From Archangium gephyra (GTDB taxonomy: Bacteria; Myxococcota; Myxococcia; Myxococcales; Myxococcaceae), in the NCBI RefSeq assembly GCF_001027285.1, contig NZ_CP011509.1:6472501-6536500 (forward strand): DNA of 64,000 nucleotides, read 5' to 3'. The notes beneath the pieces are model-generated. The model was not told the origin of the DNA. It saw only the letters and a list, made by a program, of their open reading frames with translations, and ran no database searches. Of the stretch, positions 51,837 to 60,271 are shown piece by piece; the stretch's first letter is position 1; the number at the start of each line of letters is the position of its first letter. Both the position numbers and the translations under genes were made by a program.

Positions 51837-52337
51837 ATGGCCCAGGTCCAGCTCATCGTCGGCCCGGTAGGCGCGGGAAAATCCACCTTCGCGCTTCAGC
51901 TGTGCCGGGAACATCGAGCGATCCGTCTGACGCTCGACGACTGGATGGCGAGGCTCTTCGGCCCGGATGAGCGACCCGCGGTGGGCCGCCTCGAGTGGTA
52001 CATCGAGCGCAGGGACCGATGCCTCGAACAGATCTGGAAGCTGACGCAGGAGCTGATGGGAATGGGCACGAATGTCGTGCTCGAGCTCGGCCTCATCCAA
52101 CGGCACGAGCGCGAGGCGTTCTACGCCCGTGTGGACGAGGCGCGCATGGGGCTCACCGTGTACGTGCTCGATGCGCCTCGCGAGGTGCGCAGGGCGCGGG
52201 TGCAACGGCGCAACGAAGAGAAGGGGGAGACCTTCTCGATGGAGGTCCCCCCGCATTTCTTCGAGCTCGCCAGCGATATGTGGGAACCGCCGGACGAAGA
52301 CGAGTGCGGTGACCGCGACGTCCGCTTCCCGGGCTGA
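51837..52337 (+). CDS. P-loop ATPase/kinase-like protein (AAA, zeta-toxin-like)
   Basis: Cytosolic protein of 166 aa. Walker A is VGPVGAGKST, followed by a lid helix, RLTLDDWMARLFGPD (a frequent DDW motif of this group), and VYVLDAPREVRRARVQRR, a kinase-like nucleotide-binding lid. Members are annotated as AAA or zeta/chloramphenicol phosphotransferase-like; the substrate is unknown. ATG 51837 agrees with relatives that begin just before the P-loop. ATG 51750 would add 29 residues of AT-richer, less coding-like DNA. Confidence 0.75.
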   Translation: MAQVQLIVGPVGAGKSTFALQLCREHRAIRLTLDDWMARLFGPDERPAVGRLEWYIERRDRCLEQIWKLTQELMGMGTNVVLELGLIQRHEREAFYARVDEARMGLTVYVLDAPREVRRARVQRRNEEKGETFSMEVPPHFFELASDMWEPPDEDECGDRDVRFPG

Positions 52338-52345
52338 GCCGTCAG

Positions 52346-52384
52346 GCCTCCGGGGAGGCGGTAAAGGTTTTCCCACCGTGGGAA
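52346..52384. terminator. Double hairpin after the P-loop gene
   Basis: GCCTCC-GG-GGAGGC (52346-52359) and TTCCCA-CCG-TGGGAA (52370-52384), separated by GGTAAAGGT. Possibly a terminator followed by a small operator; function is not certain. Confidence 0.35.
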
Positions 52385-52496
52385 GGTGTCTTCCCCTGCC
52401 TCCGGGGCATGGCGAGGACCTTGCCCGGGATGGGTACCCGCCTGCCCATCCGGAACGCGGTCCTGACCGCCATCCATCATGCCGGGCAGGGCGGGC

Positions 52497-52513
52497 TGGC
52501 ATTGCCTTCGCAA
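52497..52513 (+). promoter_or_regulatory. Candidate sigma-54 (-24/-12) promoter of the small membrane protein
   Basis: TGGCATT-GCCT-TCGCA with exact GG-N10-GC spacing (GG 52498-52499, GC 52510-52511). It is 35 bases before the ATG at 52546. The -12 half is TCGC rather than TTGC. Confidence 0.35.
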
Positions 52514-52545
52514 CCCTTCCGAGCCCGGAGGGGGGAGGGCACGCG

Positions 52546-52761
52546 ATGGTGAAGAAGAAGACTCCAACGCGCAGGCGCAAGGCCCGGAGTGCCGTGGTGG
52601 TGGCGGGGGCCCTGGCGCTCATCGGAGCGGCGGTCGAGGTCGCGTCCGGCGGTGTGGCGGTCGCCGAGCGGGTGCTCGTCCTCGTGGTGAAGGCCCGGCA
52701 GGCGCTGGCGCCATCCGCCAACGCCGCCGAGCCCACGCACTGTGAGCTCCCCAGGAAGTAG
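52546..52761 (+). CDS. Small membrane protein, unknown function
   Basis: Protein of 71 aa: a basic start (MVKKKTPTRRRKAR), a hydrophobic helix (SAVVVAGALALIGAAVEVAS) and a polar C-terminus. A GGAGGGGGGAGGG site precedes the ATG. Single-pass membrane peptide of unknown role. A hairpin region (CGCACC/GGTGCG near 52,830-52,870) lies downstream. Confidence 0.6.
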   Translation: MVKKKTPTRRRKARSAVVVAGALALIGAAVEVASGGVAVAERVLVLVVKARQALAPSANAAEPTHCELPRK

Positions 52762-52982
52762 CCCCGGAAGTTCCATCATCCTGGACTCCCTAAACCCAGC
52801 CACCGAGCGAAGGAATGTAGGAGTTTTACGTCTGGGGCGGACGCACCCGGGCGCAGCGGAGGTGCGCATGTACCCGCTGTAAAATTGATTTTATTTTTTT
52901 CTGAGACAACGAGCTGCTTTCGATGCTCTTCTGGGAAGGAGGGATTATTCGGAAATTCCCTCCTTTTTCCAAGGAGCCGTCC

Positions 52983-54422
52983 ATGCGCTCGAAGGTGCGG
53001 TCGACGTTCATGACGATGATGTGGGGAGTGTCGCTGGCGGGAGGCGCCGCGATGGCGGAGGCCCCGCGGGAGCCCGCGACGGAAGCGCTCCGTGGCACCG
53101 CGGGAGCCCTGGGGTGGACCGAGGAGCTCGGCACCGGCGAGGGCACGGGCGAGCTGGTGCGCACCCAGGAGGGGCTGGTGTACGAGCCCTACAACGTCAT
53201 GCGCCGGTCCGAGGGGCTGCGCACCCTGACGGGCCTCTACACCTTCCCGGCCCGCCGGCTGGAGCAGCCCGTGGACACGGTGCGGCCGCTGATCCGGGCC
53301 AGGCGTGCCTTCGGGACGAGCGTCGAGGTGGACGTGCGCGTGCGCTCGGCCAGCGGTGGCTGGAGCGAGTGGAGCACCTCCAGCGCGGGAGAGGCCGTGC
53401 GCCTTCCCTGGGCCGGCTCGGAGGTGCAGGTCCGGCTCGCGCTGCTGGCGGACGAGCAGGGCCACGGTCCCGTGGTGCACGAGGTGAAGCTGGAGGGAAC
53501 GCTCGAGGGCGGCACCACCGAGAGCGTGCAGTCCCTGACCCCGTTGACCTACCGCGTCTACGCCACGCGCGAGGGCCTGGTGGGCGGCACGACGGCCAAC
53601 GGCCACGTCATCAAGAGCTATGACCGCTTCGTGGCGCTGCCCTCGCGCCGGGCGCTCGCGACCAATGGTGGTACCGAGTACCAGGTGCGCGTGTGCTACT
53701 CGGTGACGGGCAAGTGCACGACCACGTCCGTCTGGGACGTGGGCCCGTGGAACACGAAGGATGACTACTGGAATCCCTCCAGCGTGCGCGAGATGTGGAA
53801 GGATCTGCCGCAGGGCAAGCCCGAGGCCCAGGCCGCGTACCAGGACGGTTACAACGGGGGGTACGATCAGTTCGGCCGCCGGCCGGCCAATCCCGCGGGC
53901 ATCGACATCGCCGACGGGACGTTCTGGACGGACCTGGGGATGAGCAACAACGACTGGGTCAACGTGACGTACCTGTGGACGTCGGGTGGCGCGCCGACCA
54001 CGGGCCTCATCGTCGACAACAACAACGCCGCCAACGACACCACCAAGGGCTACATCGAGCTGACGGGGACCTGGACGGCCTCGTCGGGCACGGCGGGCTA
54101 CTACGGCTCCAACTACCTGTACGCCGCGACGGCGGCGGTCTCCGAGCCGGCGACGTTCTGGTTCTACCTGCCGGCGGCGGCCACCAAGACGATCGACGCG
54201 CGGTGGACGTCGGGCACCAACCGCTCGGCGGCCGCGCCCTTCATCATCAAGAACGCCAGCGGCACCACCCTGGCCACGGTGTACAAGAACCAGCAGACGG
54301 GCGGTGGCGCGTGGAACACGCTCGGCTCGTGGAGCTTCCCGGCCGGCTGGAACAAGGTGCAGGTGAGCCGCTGGGCCACGACGGGCTACGTCGTCGTCGC
54401 CGACGCCATCCAGGTGCGGTGA
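52983..54422 (+). CDS. Exported protein with golvesin/Xly-type C-terminal domain
   Basis: Secreted protein of 479 aa (signal peptide ending GGAAMAEA). The N-terminal half contains strands and [17 protein letters not shown]; the middle has [18 protein letters not shown] and [20 protein letters not shown], perhaps a domain of its own. The last ~140 residues match the golvesin C-terminal domain: [34 protein letters not shown], and [20 protein letters not shown]. That domain is carried by surface or matrix-binding proteins of myxobacteria and their relatives. AAGGAG precedes ATG 52983. The leader is very AT-rich (52,870-52,920). Confidence 0.85.
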   Translation: MRSKVRSTFMTMMWGVSLAGGAAMAEAPREPATEALRGTAGALGWTEELGTGEGTGELVRTQEGLVYEPYNVMRRSEGLRTLTGLYTFPARRLEQPVDTVRPLIRARRAFGTSVEVDVRVRSASGGWSEWSTSSAGEAVRLPWAGSEVQVRLALLADEQGHGPVVHEVKLEGTLEGGTTESVQSLTPLTYRVYATREGLVGGTTANGHVIKSYDRFVALPSRRALATNGGTEYQVRVCYSVTGKCTTTSVWDVGPWNTKDDYWNPSSVREMWKDLPQGKPEAQAAYQDGYNGGYDQFGRRPANPAGIDIADGTFWTDLGMSNNDWVNVTYLWTSGGAPTTGLIVDNNNAANDTTKGYIELTGTWTASSGTAGYYGSNYLYAATAAVSEPATFWFYLPAAATKTIDARWTSGTNRSAAAPFIIKNASGTTLATVYKNQQTGGGAWNTLGSWSFPAGWNKVQVSRWATTGYVVVADAIQVR

Positions 54423-54492
54423 GGTACGGAAGTGGGGTGGGGCGCGGCTTCCGGGCTGCGCAGCACCTGTCAAATCGTACAGGCTCACTGGA

Positions 54493-54531
54493 CTTCCTGG
54501 TTTTCTTGGCTCTACCCTGAAGACCAGGAAG
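54493..54531. other. Nine-base stem hairpin before the esterase-like gene
   Basis: CTTCCTGGT (54493-54501) pairs with ACCAGGAAG (54523-54531). It lies between the golvesin-domain gene and the next start and could be a terminator or leader structure. Confidence 0.4.
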
Positions 54532-54567
54532 CTCGGCTGCATTCCTGGCGGCCGGAGGGGAGCCTTG

Positions 54568-56631
54568 ATGAATCGGACACTCGAGTGGAGCCTGCCGCTC
54601 ACCGCGCTGGTGGTGGGCCTCGGCGCCGGAAGCGCCCACGCGCACTACAACCCGTCGGCGGTGGCGTACGACGCCAGCCCGGCCCCGTCCCTGCTGGGGA
54701 CGGTGTCGGGGTGTGACGACTGCTCGGAGGTGGTGAACCTGCCGTTCGCCTTTCCCTTCTATGGGAAGTCCTTCACGCAGGTGACCGTGTCGAGCAACGG
54801 CTACCTGGTGCTCGGCAGCACCACCGCCAGCGGCATCAGCAATCCCCAGCTGACGTGGTCGGGCTCGACCGTCGCGCCCGCGGGGACCATCGCCCCCATG
54901 TGGGACGACTGGAACCCGGCGGCGGGCGGAGACGTGTACGCGGGCTGGGTGGGCTCGGCCTACGTGGTGGAGTGGCGCAATCTCTATCACTACGGGCAGT
55001 CCACCACCGGCGGCTACACCTTCAAGGTGAAGTTCTTCAGCGACGGCGCCTTCGAGTTCCACTACGGCACCGTCACCGGCGGCTACGGCGCGGGCGCGGA
55101 CAATGGCCTCTCGGCCACCGCCGGCTTCCAGGAGGGACAGAACACCGTTGCCCACCCGGTGAGCTACAACCAGCCCGCGCTCGCCAGCTTCTCCGCCCGG
55201 CGCTTCACCCGCCCGGGCGCCGCGGCCCTCTACGTCAACATCCGCGACGGCCTCTTCAACCAGCCGCGCCCCGAGCTGATGTACTCGCTCGACTACACGT
55301 GCGGCAGCTACAACTCCTTCACCACCGCTGTCAGCACCAGCTCCACCGCGAATGACGGGTGGGCCTTCTCGGCCGCGGGCTGCTCCGCGACGCCCACGCT
55401 CCGGGGCACCCGCTTCGGCGGGGATACCGCGGGCTACAGCGTCTCCACCTATCCGCTCGCGGGCGGTGAGACCGCCGTCACCAGCGGCACCTATGTCTTC
55501 ATCAAGCGCTCGGACGTGACGCCCCGGCAGACGCGGCAGAGCGGCTTCAGCGTCACCTATGGAGGCACCACCCCGTACCGCGCCGTGCTCGACTACTGGC
55601 AGAGCGGCGCGCTCGACAAGCCGCTGCTCATCGTCACCGGGTTCGATCCGCTCAACACGGACTCCACCGCCAACTACCTGATGCTGATGGGCGATCTGGT
55701 GCGCACGCTGAACGCCGAGGGCTACGACGTCATCATCGGCAAGCACGGAGACGGCAACCAGCGGCTCGGCTGGTTCCGGGGCGAGGTGGGCGCGTGGGTG
55801 GATGACATCCTCGGCCGCATGCCCCTGGGCAGCAAGGTGCAGGTGGCCGGCATCAGCCAGGGCGGCGTCGTGCTGCGCGACACCCTGCACAACAACACCA
55901 ACGGCATTCTGGGCAAGGTGAAGGCCTGGTACTCCATCGACTCGCCGCAGCTGGGCGCCAACCTGGGCCGCGCCTACCGCGGCGTCCAGACGCTCCTGCT
56001 GTGCCACCAGCCCGAGACGCACAACGGCCGGCGCAGGCTCACCTCGGCGCCCGCGTATGATCTGTCCTACAGCATGGCCACCACGTGCTCCTGCGACAAC
56101 GAGCCGGAGAACTCCACGTGCGGCAGCTCCAGCAGCTACCATGATCTGTATTACGGGAGCATCGGCTGGCCCACGTCGGCCATTCCGCGCTACGCGCTGG
56201 CTTTCGGCGACGCCAACCCCACCAACGGCTACACGAAGATGGGCAGCGACTCGCGCCTGTATGACTTCACCTATACGGGGTGGTTCTGCTCGGAGGACCG
56301 GGATTGGGAGCCGGGCCAGCGGGACTGCGTGGCGGGCTCGCGCACCATCACCGCGGCCGACGTCAACACGGACCAGGGGGCCTCGGTGTGCGGCACCTTC
56401 CGGTTGCGCCTCCAGTTCGAGCCGGCCTTCATCAACGCCGACTCGGCGCTGGCGGTGACGGGCAACGCGCTCAACCCGGAGGCGGCCGCCTCGAGCTGCC
56501 CGGTCAACTACAGCTCGCTCGCTCCCACGCAGTGGAAGGACTGGGCGTCCAACGACTACAACGAGAATCATGAGATTCTCACCTCCGCGCTCGCCAACCG
56601 GATGCTCACCTGGCTGAGGGCGGAGCAGTGA
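54568..56631 (+). CDS. Secreted protein with N-terminal beta domain and alpha/beta-hydrolase domain
   Basis: Exported protein of 687 aa (signal peptide ending GSAHAHY). The N-terminal ~210 residues form a beta domain similar to NIDO/lectin-like surface modules: FAFPFYGKSFTQVTVSSNGY, IAPMWDDWNPAAGG, and FKVKFFSDGAFEFHYG. Its C-terminal part has a lipase-type fold: LLIVTGFDPLNTDST, then VQVAGISQGGVVLRDTL (Ser in GISQGG), and SIDSPQLGANLG. It probably is a secreted esterase or lipase with surface-binding front. ATG 54568 is preceded by a TTG and GGAGGGGAGCC. Upstream of a TPR-like gene 52 bases away. Confidence 0.8.
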   Translation: MNRTLEWSLPLTALVVGLGAGSAHAHYNPSAVAYDASPAPSLLGTVSGCDDCSEVVNLPFAFPFYGKSFTQVTVSSNGYLVLGSTTASGISNPQLTWSGSTVAPAGTIAPMWDDWNPAAGGDVYAGWVGSAYVVEWRNLYHYGQSTTGGYTFKVKFFSDGAFEFHYGTVTGGYGAGADNGLSATAGFQEGQNTVAHPVSYNQPALASFSARRFTRPGAAALYVNIRDGLFNQPRPELMYSLDYTCGSYNSFTTAVSTSSTANDGWAFSAAGCSATPTLRGTRFGGDTAGYSVSTYPLAGGETAVTSGTYVFIKRSDVTPRQTRQSGFSVTYGGTTPYRAVLDYWQSGALDKPLLIVTGFDPLNTDSTANYLMLMGDLVRTLNAEGYDVIIGKHGDGNQRLGWFRGEVGAWVDDILGRMPLGSKVQVAGISQGGVVLRDTLHNNTNGILGKVKAWYSIDSPQLGANLGRAYRGVQTLLLCHQPETHNGRRRLTSAPAYDLSYSMATTCSCDNEPENSTCGSSSSYHDLYYGSIGWPTSAIPRYALAFGDANPTNGYTKMGSDSRLYDFTYTGWFCSEDRDWEPGQRDCVAGSRTITAADVNTDQGASVCGTFRLRLQFEPAFINADSALAVTGNALNPEAAASSCPVNYSSLAPTQWKDWASNDYNENHEILTSALANRMLTWLRAEQ

Positions 56632-56683
56632 GCCGGACCGGAGCCCGGGTACCTTCCGCCCGGGCCTCCGGGAAGGAGCGAGG

Positions 56684-57895
56684 ATGACGTCGGCAGACAG
56701 TCAGCGTCCGGGGCGGGCCCGGTGGGTGGTGATGGGCCTGGGGCTCGCCGCGGTGCTGGGCGGAGGTTTCGCCGTCTGGCGCGGGGCAGGGGAGCCGCCC
56801 GTGCTGGAGCACGCCCCGGCGGGAGCCTCCACGTCCCGCGCCGGGGGGGTGCCGGCGCCAGCTTCACGGCCCGCGGGGGCTCCGCTGCGCATCGTCCGCT
56901 TCACCGCGTCGCCGCATGACGTGCCCGTGGGCGGGCGCGTGGCGCTGGGCTGCGAGGTGGAAGGTGGCTCGGGCGAGGCCAGCGCCCGGCGCTTCACCTG
57001 GGTGGCGGCACGGGGCCGGCTGGAGCAGGAGAACGGGCCCACGGCGGCCTGGGTGGCTCCGAAGACGCCGGGCCTCTACCAGGTGGGCGTGCTCGTCCAG
57101 GAGGGCGATGTGCAGGTGAAGCAGACGTTGATGCTCCACGTCCACGTGCCCACGCCCGAGGACCTGGCCGCGCTCATGAAGGAGGGGGACTGGAAGCAGG
57201 CGCGGGAGCAGACGCTCGCGGAGCGGCAGGCGGCGGAGGCGAAGCTCGCGGCGCTGGGCGAGGTGGTGGCGAAGCGGGAGACGCGGGAGGACCGGCTGCG
57301 GGCGTACTACGCGCTCGCGGACCTGGCGGCGCTGCAGCTCGACGAGGGCCGCTACGAGGAGGCACTGCGCTCCTACGAGGAGCTGCTGGGGAGCCACCTG
57401 GAGACGGATCCCAAGCGCAAGCCGTTCCTCGCGGGCAAGGCCAGTGCGCTGTTCGCGCTCGGGCGGGAGGACGAGGCCCTGCGGGTCTACGCACAGGCCG
57501 GGGAGGAGAACCTCTCCATGTCCCACTACTACGCGGGCCTGTTGCTGGAGGCGCGGGGCCAGCTCCCCGAGGCGCTCGAGGCCTACCGAAGGGCCGCCGA
57601 GGCCAACCGCTGGTTCGCGGATCCGCTGCTGCGCCAGGCGCAGCTGATGTTGCGGCTGGGACGGCCCGCCCAGGAGGTGGTGGAGCTGCTCGTCACGGCC
57701 TCGCCGCGCTTCGGGCGGGAGCTGCTGCTCGAGCGGCTGGCCACGGACGTGCAGTTCGCCGCGGTGAACCAGGCGCTCACGGCGAGTGGCCGGACCGCGG
57801 AGCTCGAGGAGCGCCGGCCCATCGAGACCCGTCTCCCCGAGCCGCCCAAGCCCCCCGAGCCCGGACGGACGGCGGTGATCACCCCGGAGCCGTGA
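56684..57895 (+). CDS. Membrane-anchored Ig-like/TPR protein
   Basis: Protein of 403 aa with one N-terminal membrane segment (~15-33, WVVMGLGLAAVLGGGFAVW), a Pro/Ala linker, a short Ig-like domain (~70-150: GLYQVGVLVQEGDVQVKQTL) and tetratricopeptide-like repeats: LQLDEGRYEEALRSYEELLG, ALFALGREDEALRVYAQAG, and LLEARGQLPEALEAYRRAAE. The C-terminus is Pro-rich. It follows the esterase-like gene on the same strand and could scaffold it in the periplasm; this is inferred. Confidence 0.75.
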   Translation: MTSADSQRPGRARWVVMGLGLAAVLGGGFAVWRGAGEPPVLEHAPAGASTSRAGGVPAPASRPAGAPLRIVRFTASPHDVPVGGRVALGCEVEGGSGEASARRFTWVAARGRLEQENGPTAAWVAPKTPGLYQVGVLVQEGDVQVKQTLMLHVHVPTPEDLAALMKEGDWKQAREQTLAERQAAEAKLAALGEVVAKRETREDRLRAYYALADLAALQLDEGRYEEALRSYEELLGSHLETDPKRKPFLAGKASALFALGREDEALRVYAQAGEENLSMSHYYAGLLLEARGQLPEALEAYRRAAEANRWFADPLLRQAQLMLRLGRPAQEVVELLVTASPRFGRELLLERLATDVQFAAVNQALTASGRTAELEERRPIETRLPEPPKPPEPGRTAVITPEP

Positions 57896-57922
57896 GGAGG
57901 GGAAGGTGTACCAGCGGTCCAG

Positions 57923-57960
57923 GGGTGTACCAGCCCTGGAACACCCGGAGTGGTACACCC
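57923..57960 (+). promoter_or_regulatory. Long inverted repeat, possible enhancer site
   Basis: GGGTGTACCA (57923-57932) and TGGTACACCC (57951-57960), perfect 10-base arms separated by 18. An extra half-site GGTGTACCA lies at 57905-57913. It is about 70 bp upstream of the candidate sigma-54 promoter. Confidence 0.55.
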
Positions 57961-58008
57961 GAGCCGCGGCTCCCTTCGAAATCCACGGGGTTGGCCCACC
58001 GCGAGCTC

Positions 58009-58024
58009 TGGCGCGTGGCTTGCT
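58009..58024 (+). promoter_or_regulatory. Candidate sigma-54 (-24/-12) promoter
   Basis: TGGCGCG-TGGC-TTGCT, matching TGGCACG-N4-TTGCW at all but one base, with exact GG-N10-GC spacing. It lies 47 bases before the FG-GAP gene. Confidence 0.6.
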
Positions 58025-58070
58025 CTGGCGCCCTGGCGTCGTGAGCAATCAACCGAAGGGGACGTCTCGA

Positions 58071-58937
58071 ATGAAGCTGAATACGTTGTGGGCCGCCGCC
58101 GTGGTGTCTTGCCTGGTTCCGATGGGATCTGTCTGGGCGCAGCGTCAGATGGCGCTCGGGGATTTCAATGGAGACCACCGTGCGGAGGTCTTCCGGCCGG
58201 ATGGTGCCAACTGGTGGTTGGCGTCTCCGAATCCCGGCTCGTGGAGCTACCTGAACGTCTCGGCCTCCACGCTGGCCAACACGCGGCTGGCGGATATGAA
58301 CGGCGACGGAAAGGTGGATGTGTTCCACGCCAACGGGACGGGCTGGTGGGTCTCCTACGGCGGCACCACGGGCTGGAACTTCCTCGCCAGCTCCTCGCTC
58401 ACCGTGTCCCAGGTGGCGCTCGGTGACTTCAACGGGGATGGGCAGGCCGACGTCTTCTACCCGGATGGAGCCAACTGGTGGGTCTTCTACTCGGGAAGCG
58501 GCGTCCAGACGTACCTGAACGTCTCGGCCTCCACGCTGGCCAACACGCGGCTGGCGGACATGAACGGCGACGGAAAGGTGGATGTGTTCCACGCCAACGG
58601 GACGGGCTGGTGGGTCTCCTACGGCGGCACCACGGGCTGGAACTTCCTCGCCAGCTCCTCGCTTACCGTGTCCCAGGTGGCGCTCGGCGACCTCAACGGG
58701 GATGGGCAGGCCGACGTCTTCTACCCGGATGGGGCCAACTGGTGGCTCTTCCCCTCGGGGAGTGGCGGCCCGGCCTTCCTGCACGTCTCGGCCTCCACGC
58801 TGGCCAACACCGAGCTGGCGGACGTGGATGGCGATGGAAGGACGGATGTGTTCCACGCCAACGGGACGGGCTGGTGGGTCTCCTACGGCGGCGTCACCGA
58901 CTGGAACTTCCTCGCCAGCTCTTCCTACACCTTCTGA
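58071..58937 (+). CDS. Exported FG-GAP/VCBS-type repeat protein
   Basis: Secreted protein of 288 aa with signal peptide (…VVSCLVPMGSVWAQ). The body is built of repeats in which short calcium-binding-like DFNGDHRAEVF, DMNGDGKVDVF, DFNGDGQADVF loops alternate with GANWWL and NGTGWWVSYGG strands, as in FG-GAP/VCBS beta-propellers. The unit is 88 residues, encoded by 264-bp DNA units that are nearly identical between 58249 and 58776. The start ATG 58071 lies after a candidate sigma-54 promoter. Likely cell-surface adhesin or binding protein. Confidence 0.82.
   Translation: MKLNTLWAAAVVSCLVPMGSVWAQRQMALGDFNGDHRAEVFRPDGANWWLASPNPGSWSYLNVSASTLANTRLADMNGDGKVDVFHANGTGWWVSYGGTTGWNFLASSSLTVSQVALGDFNGDGQADVFYPDGANWWVFYSGSGVQTYLNVSASTLANTRLADMNGDGKVDVFHANGTGWWVSYGGTTGWNFLASSSLTVSQVALGDLNGDGQADVFYPDGANWWLFPSGSGGPAFLHVSASTLANTELADVDGDGRTDVFHANGTGWWVSYGGVTDWNFLASSSYTF
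58249..58937 (+). repeat. 264-bp tandem DNA repeat in the FG-GAP gene
   Basis: ACCTGAACGTCT occurs at 58249 and 58513, and a diverged copy at about 58777, period 264. First and second copies are nearly identical over most of their length, third more diverged. Confidence 0.85.
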
Positions 58938-59041
58938 GGCACGACACGCCGTGGGCGGCCTGACGCTCGGCCTTGTCGTGGCCGGGCGGGCCTTGCGGGA
59001 GGCGCGCGCCTCGGGTGGGATGGAAGTGGCTGTCGGAGGAG

Positions 59042-59066
59042 TCCTGGACTCTCATAGAGTCCAGGA
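59042..59066. other. Perfect 11-bp stem palindrome before a lipoprotein gene
   Basis: TCCTGGACTCT-CAT-AGAGTCCAGGA. It lies 45 bases before ATG 59111; with no T-run it could be an operator, or a terminator of the FG-GAP gene. Confidence 0.5.
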
Positions 59067-59110
59067 AATCGTGCCGGGCCGAAGCCAGGCACACCTCCAG
59101 GAGTGAAGAC

Positions 59111-59488
59111 ATGAAGAAGCTCGTGGGCGCGCTGTGGGTCGTGCTGTGGGGAGCAGGCTGTGGTGCGGGTGTGGAGTCCCTCGAGGTGCCCACCGAGCCG
59201 GTGGGGATGTCCGAGGCGGGACTCTCCACGCCCGTCCCCGAGGGCAGCCTTCCGGGCCTGTCCCCGCAGACGGCGCGCGAAATCGCCGTGCAGAACTTCA
59301 ATGCGGTGTCGTGGTGGGCCCCCTACGGCTACCCGCACCGGACGGACCAGACGTTTCTCTGGGCCTATGTGCCGGAGGGCTTCTATTACATCGAGAGCCA
59401 CACCTGGATTGAGCAGTGCGGCGGCCGCGTCTACGCGTCGGGTGCCTTCGTGCTCGAGTACTGCTTCACGAAGAGCATCGGCCCCTGA
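59111..59488 (+). CDS. Small lipoprotein, unknown function
   Basis: Lipoprotein of 125 aa (lipobox WGAGC, residue ~17). The mature part has a Pro/Ser-rich tether and a compact domain SWWAPYGYPHRTDQTFLWAY ending in two cysteines (EQCGGRV and EYCFTK). No recognised family. Not overlapping; convergent with the FMN-binding protein gene. Confidence 0.65.
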   Translation: MKKLVGALWVVLWGAGCGAGVESLEVPTEPVGMSEAGLSTPVPEGSLPGLSPQTAREIAVQNFNAVSWWAPYGYPHRTDQTFLWAYVPEGFYYIESHTWIEQCGGRVYASGAFVLEYCFTKSIGP

Positions 59489-59509
59489 GGGAGCCAGGGA
59501 ACGGTGTCA

Positions 59510-59537
59510 GACACTTCGTGGCGGACACTTCGTGGCG
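59510..59537. repeat. Two tandem 14-bp repeats
   Basis: GACACTTCGTGGCG at 59510-59523 and immediately again at 59524-59537, identical, in the 77-base gap between convergent genes. Confidence 0.8.
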
Positions 59538-59565
59538 GCGCGGGGTAGGGGAGCCGCCCGTGACG

Positions 59566-60126
59566 TCAGGTCTCTTCGTCGAAGAGGCCGGTCGGCAGCC
59601 CGTCGAGGCTGCGCGTGTTCTTCTGGCGCCGGTAGGCGTCGAGCCCCTCCGGGCCCTTGGCCTCGGCCCACTTCGTGAGTGTGGGGCGCTCGCCTTCGTA
59701 TTCGTACAGCGGCACGCCGTAGCCGCACGAGGTCTGCACGAGCTCGATGTCGAGCAGGATGAGCTGCCGCGCACCGAGTGGCTCCACGCCGCCGAAGCCG
59801 GAGGCGAGTAGCCGCGTGTACTCCTCACCGCCGCGGCGCAGGGCCCGGCCGCGGCCGTAGAGGCGCAGAATCATGGGCGGCCCCTCGAAGGCGCAGAACA
59901 TGAGGGTCAGCCGCCCGTCCGCGAGCAGGTGCGCGGCCGTCTCGTTGCCGCTGCCGGTGAGGTCCAGGTACGCGACGGCCTTGTCTCCGAGCACCCGGAG
60001 TGCGTCGAGCCCCTTGGGTGAGAGATTCACGTGTCCGGTGGGCGCGGCGGACGCGGTGAAGAACACCCGCTGGCGCTGGATGAACTCACGGTGGGCGGGC
60101 TCGAGCCGGGGAAACTGTTTCGCCAT
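59566..60126 (-). CDS. Pyridoxamine 5'-phosphate oxidase-family (FMN-binding split barrel) protein
   Basis: Cytosolic protein of 186 aa with a split-barrel fold: FIQRQRVFFTASAAPTGHVN, AYLDLTGSGNETAAHL and LTLMFCAFEGPPMILRLYG are the standard strands of PPOX-class F420/FMN-binding proteins of this subgroup. It probably reduces or oxidises small molecules with a flavin; substrate unknown. ATG 60126. Confidence 0.88.
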   Translation of the reverse strand: MAKQFPRLEPAHREFIQRQRVFFTASAAPTGHVNLSPKGLDALRVLGDKAVAYLDLTGSGNETAAHLLADGRLTLMFCAFEGPPMILRLYGRGRALRRGGEEYTRLLASGFGGVEPLGARQLILLDIELVQTSCGYGVPLYEYEGERPTLTKWAEAKGPEGLDAYRRQKNTRSLDGLPTGLFDEET

Positions 60127-60271
60127 GTGGGATGGACCTCCACCGGCAGGCTAATCCGTCCGCCCGCGTCATGGCTCGGAAACCCTGAAGCATTGACCTC
60201 CGCGTAGAACCCGCGCAGGCTTCCCTCCACGTCCGGTGCCCGGTTGCCGGACCGCAAAAGGGGGCAACACC

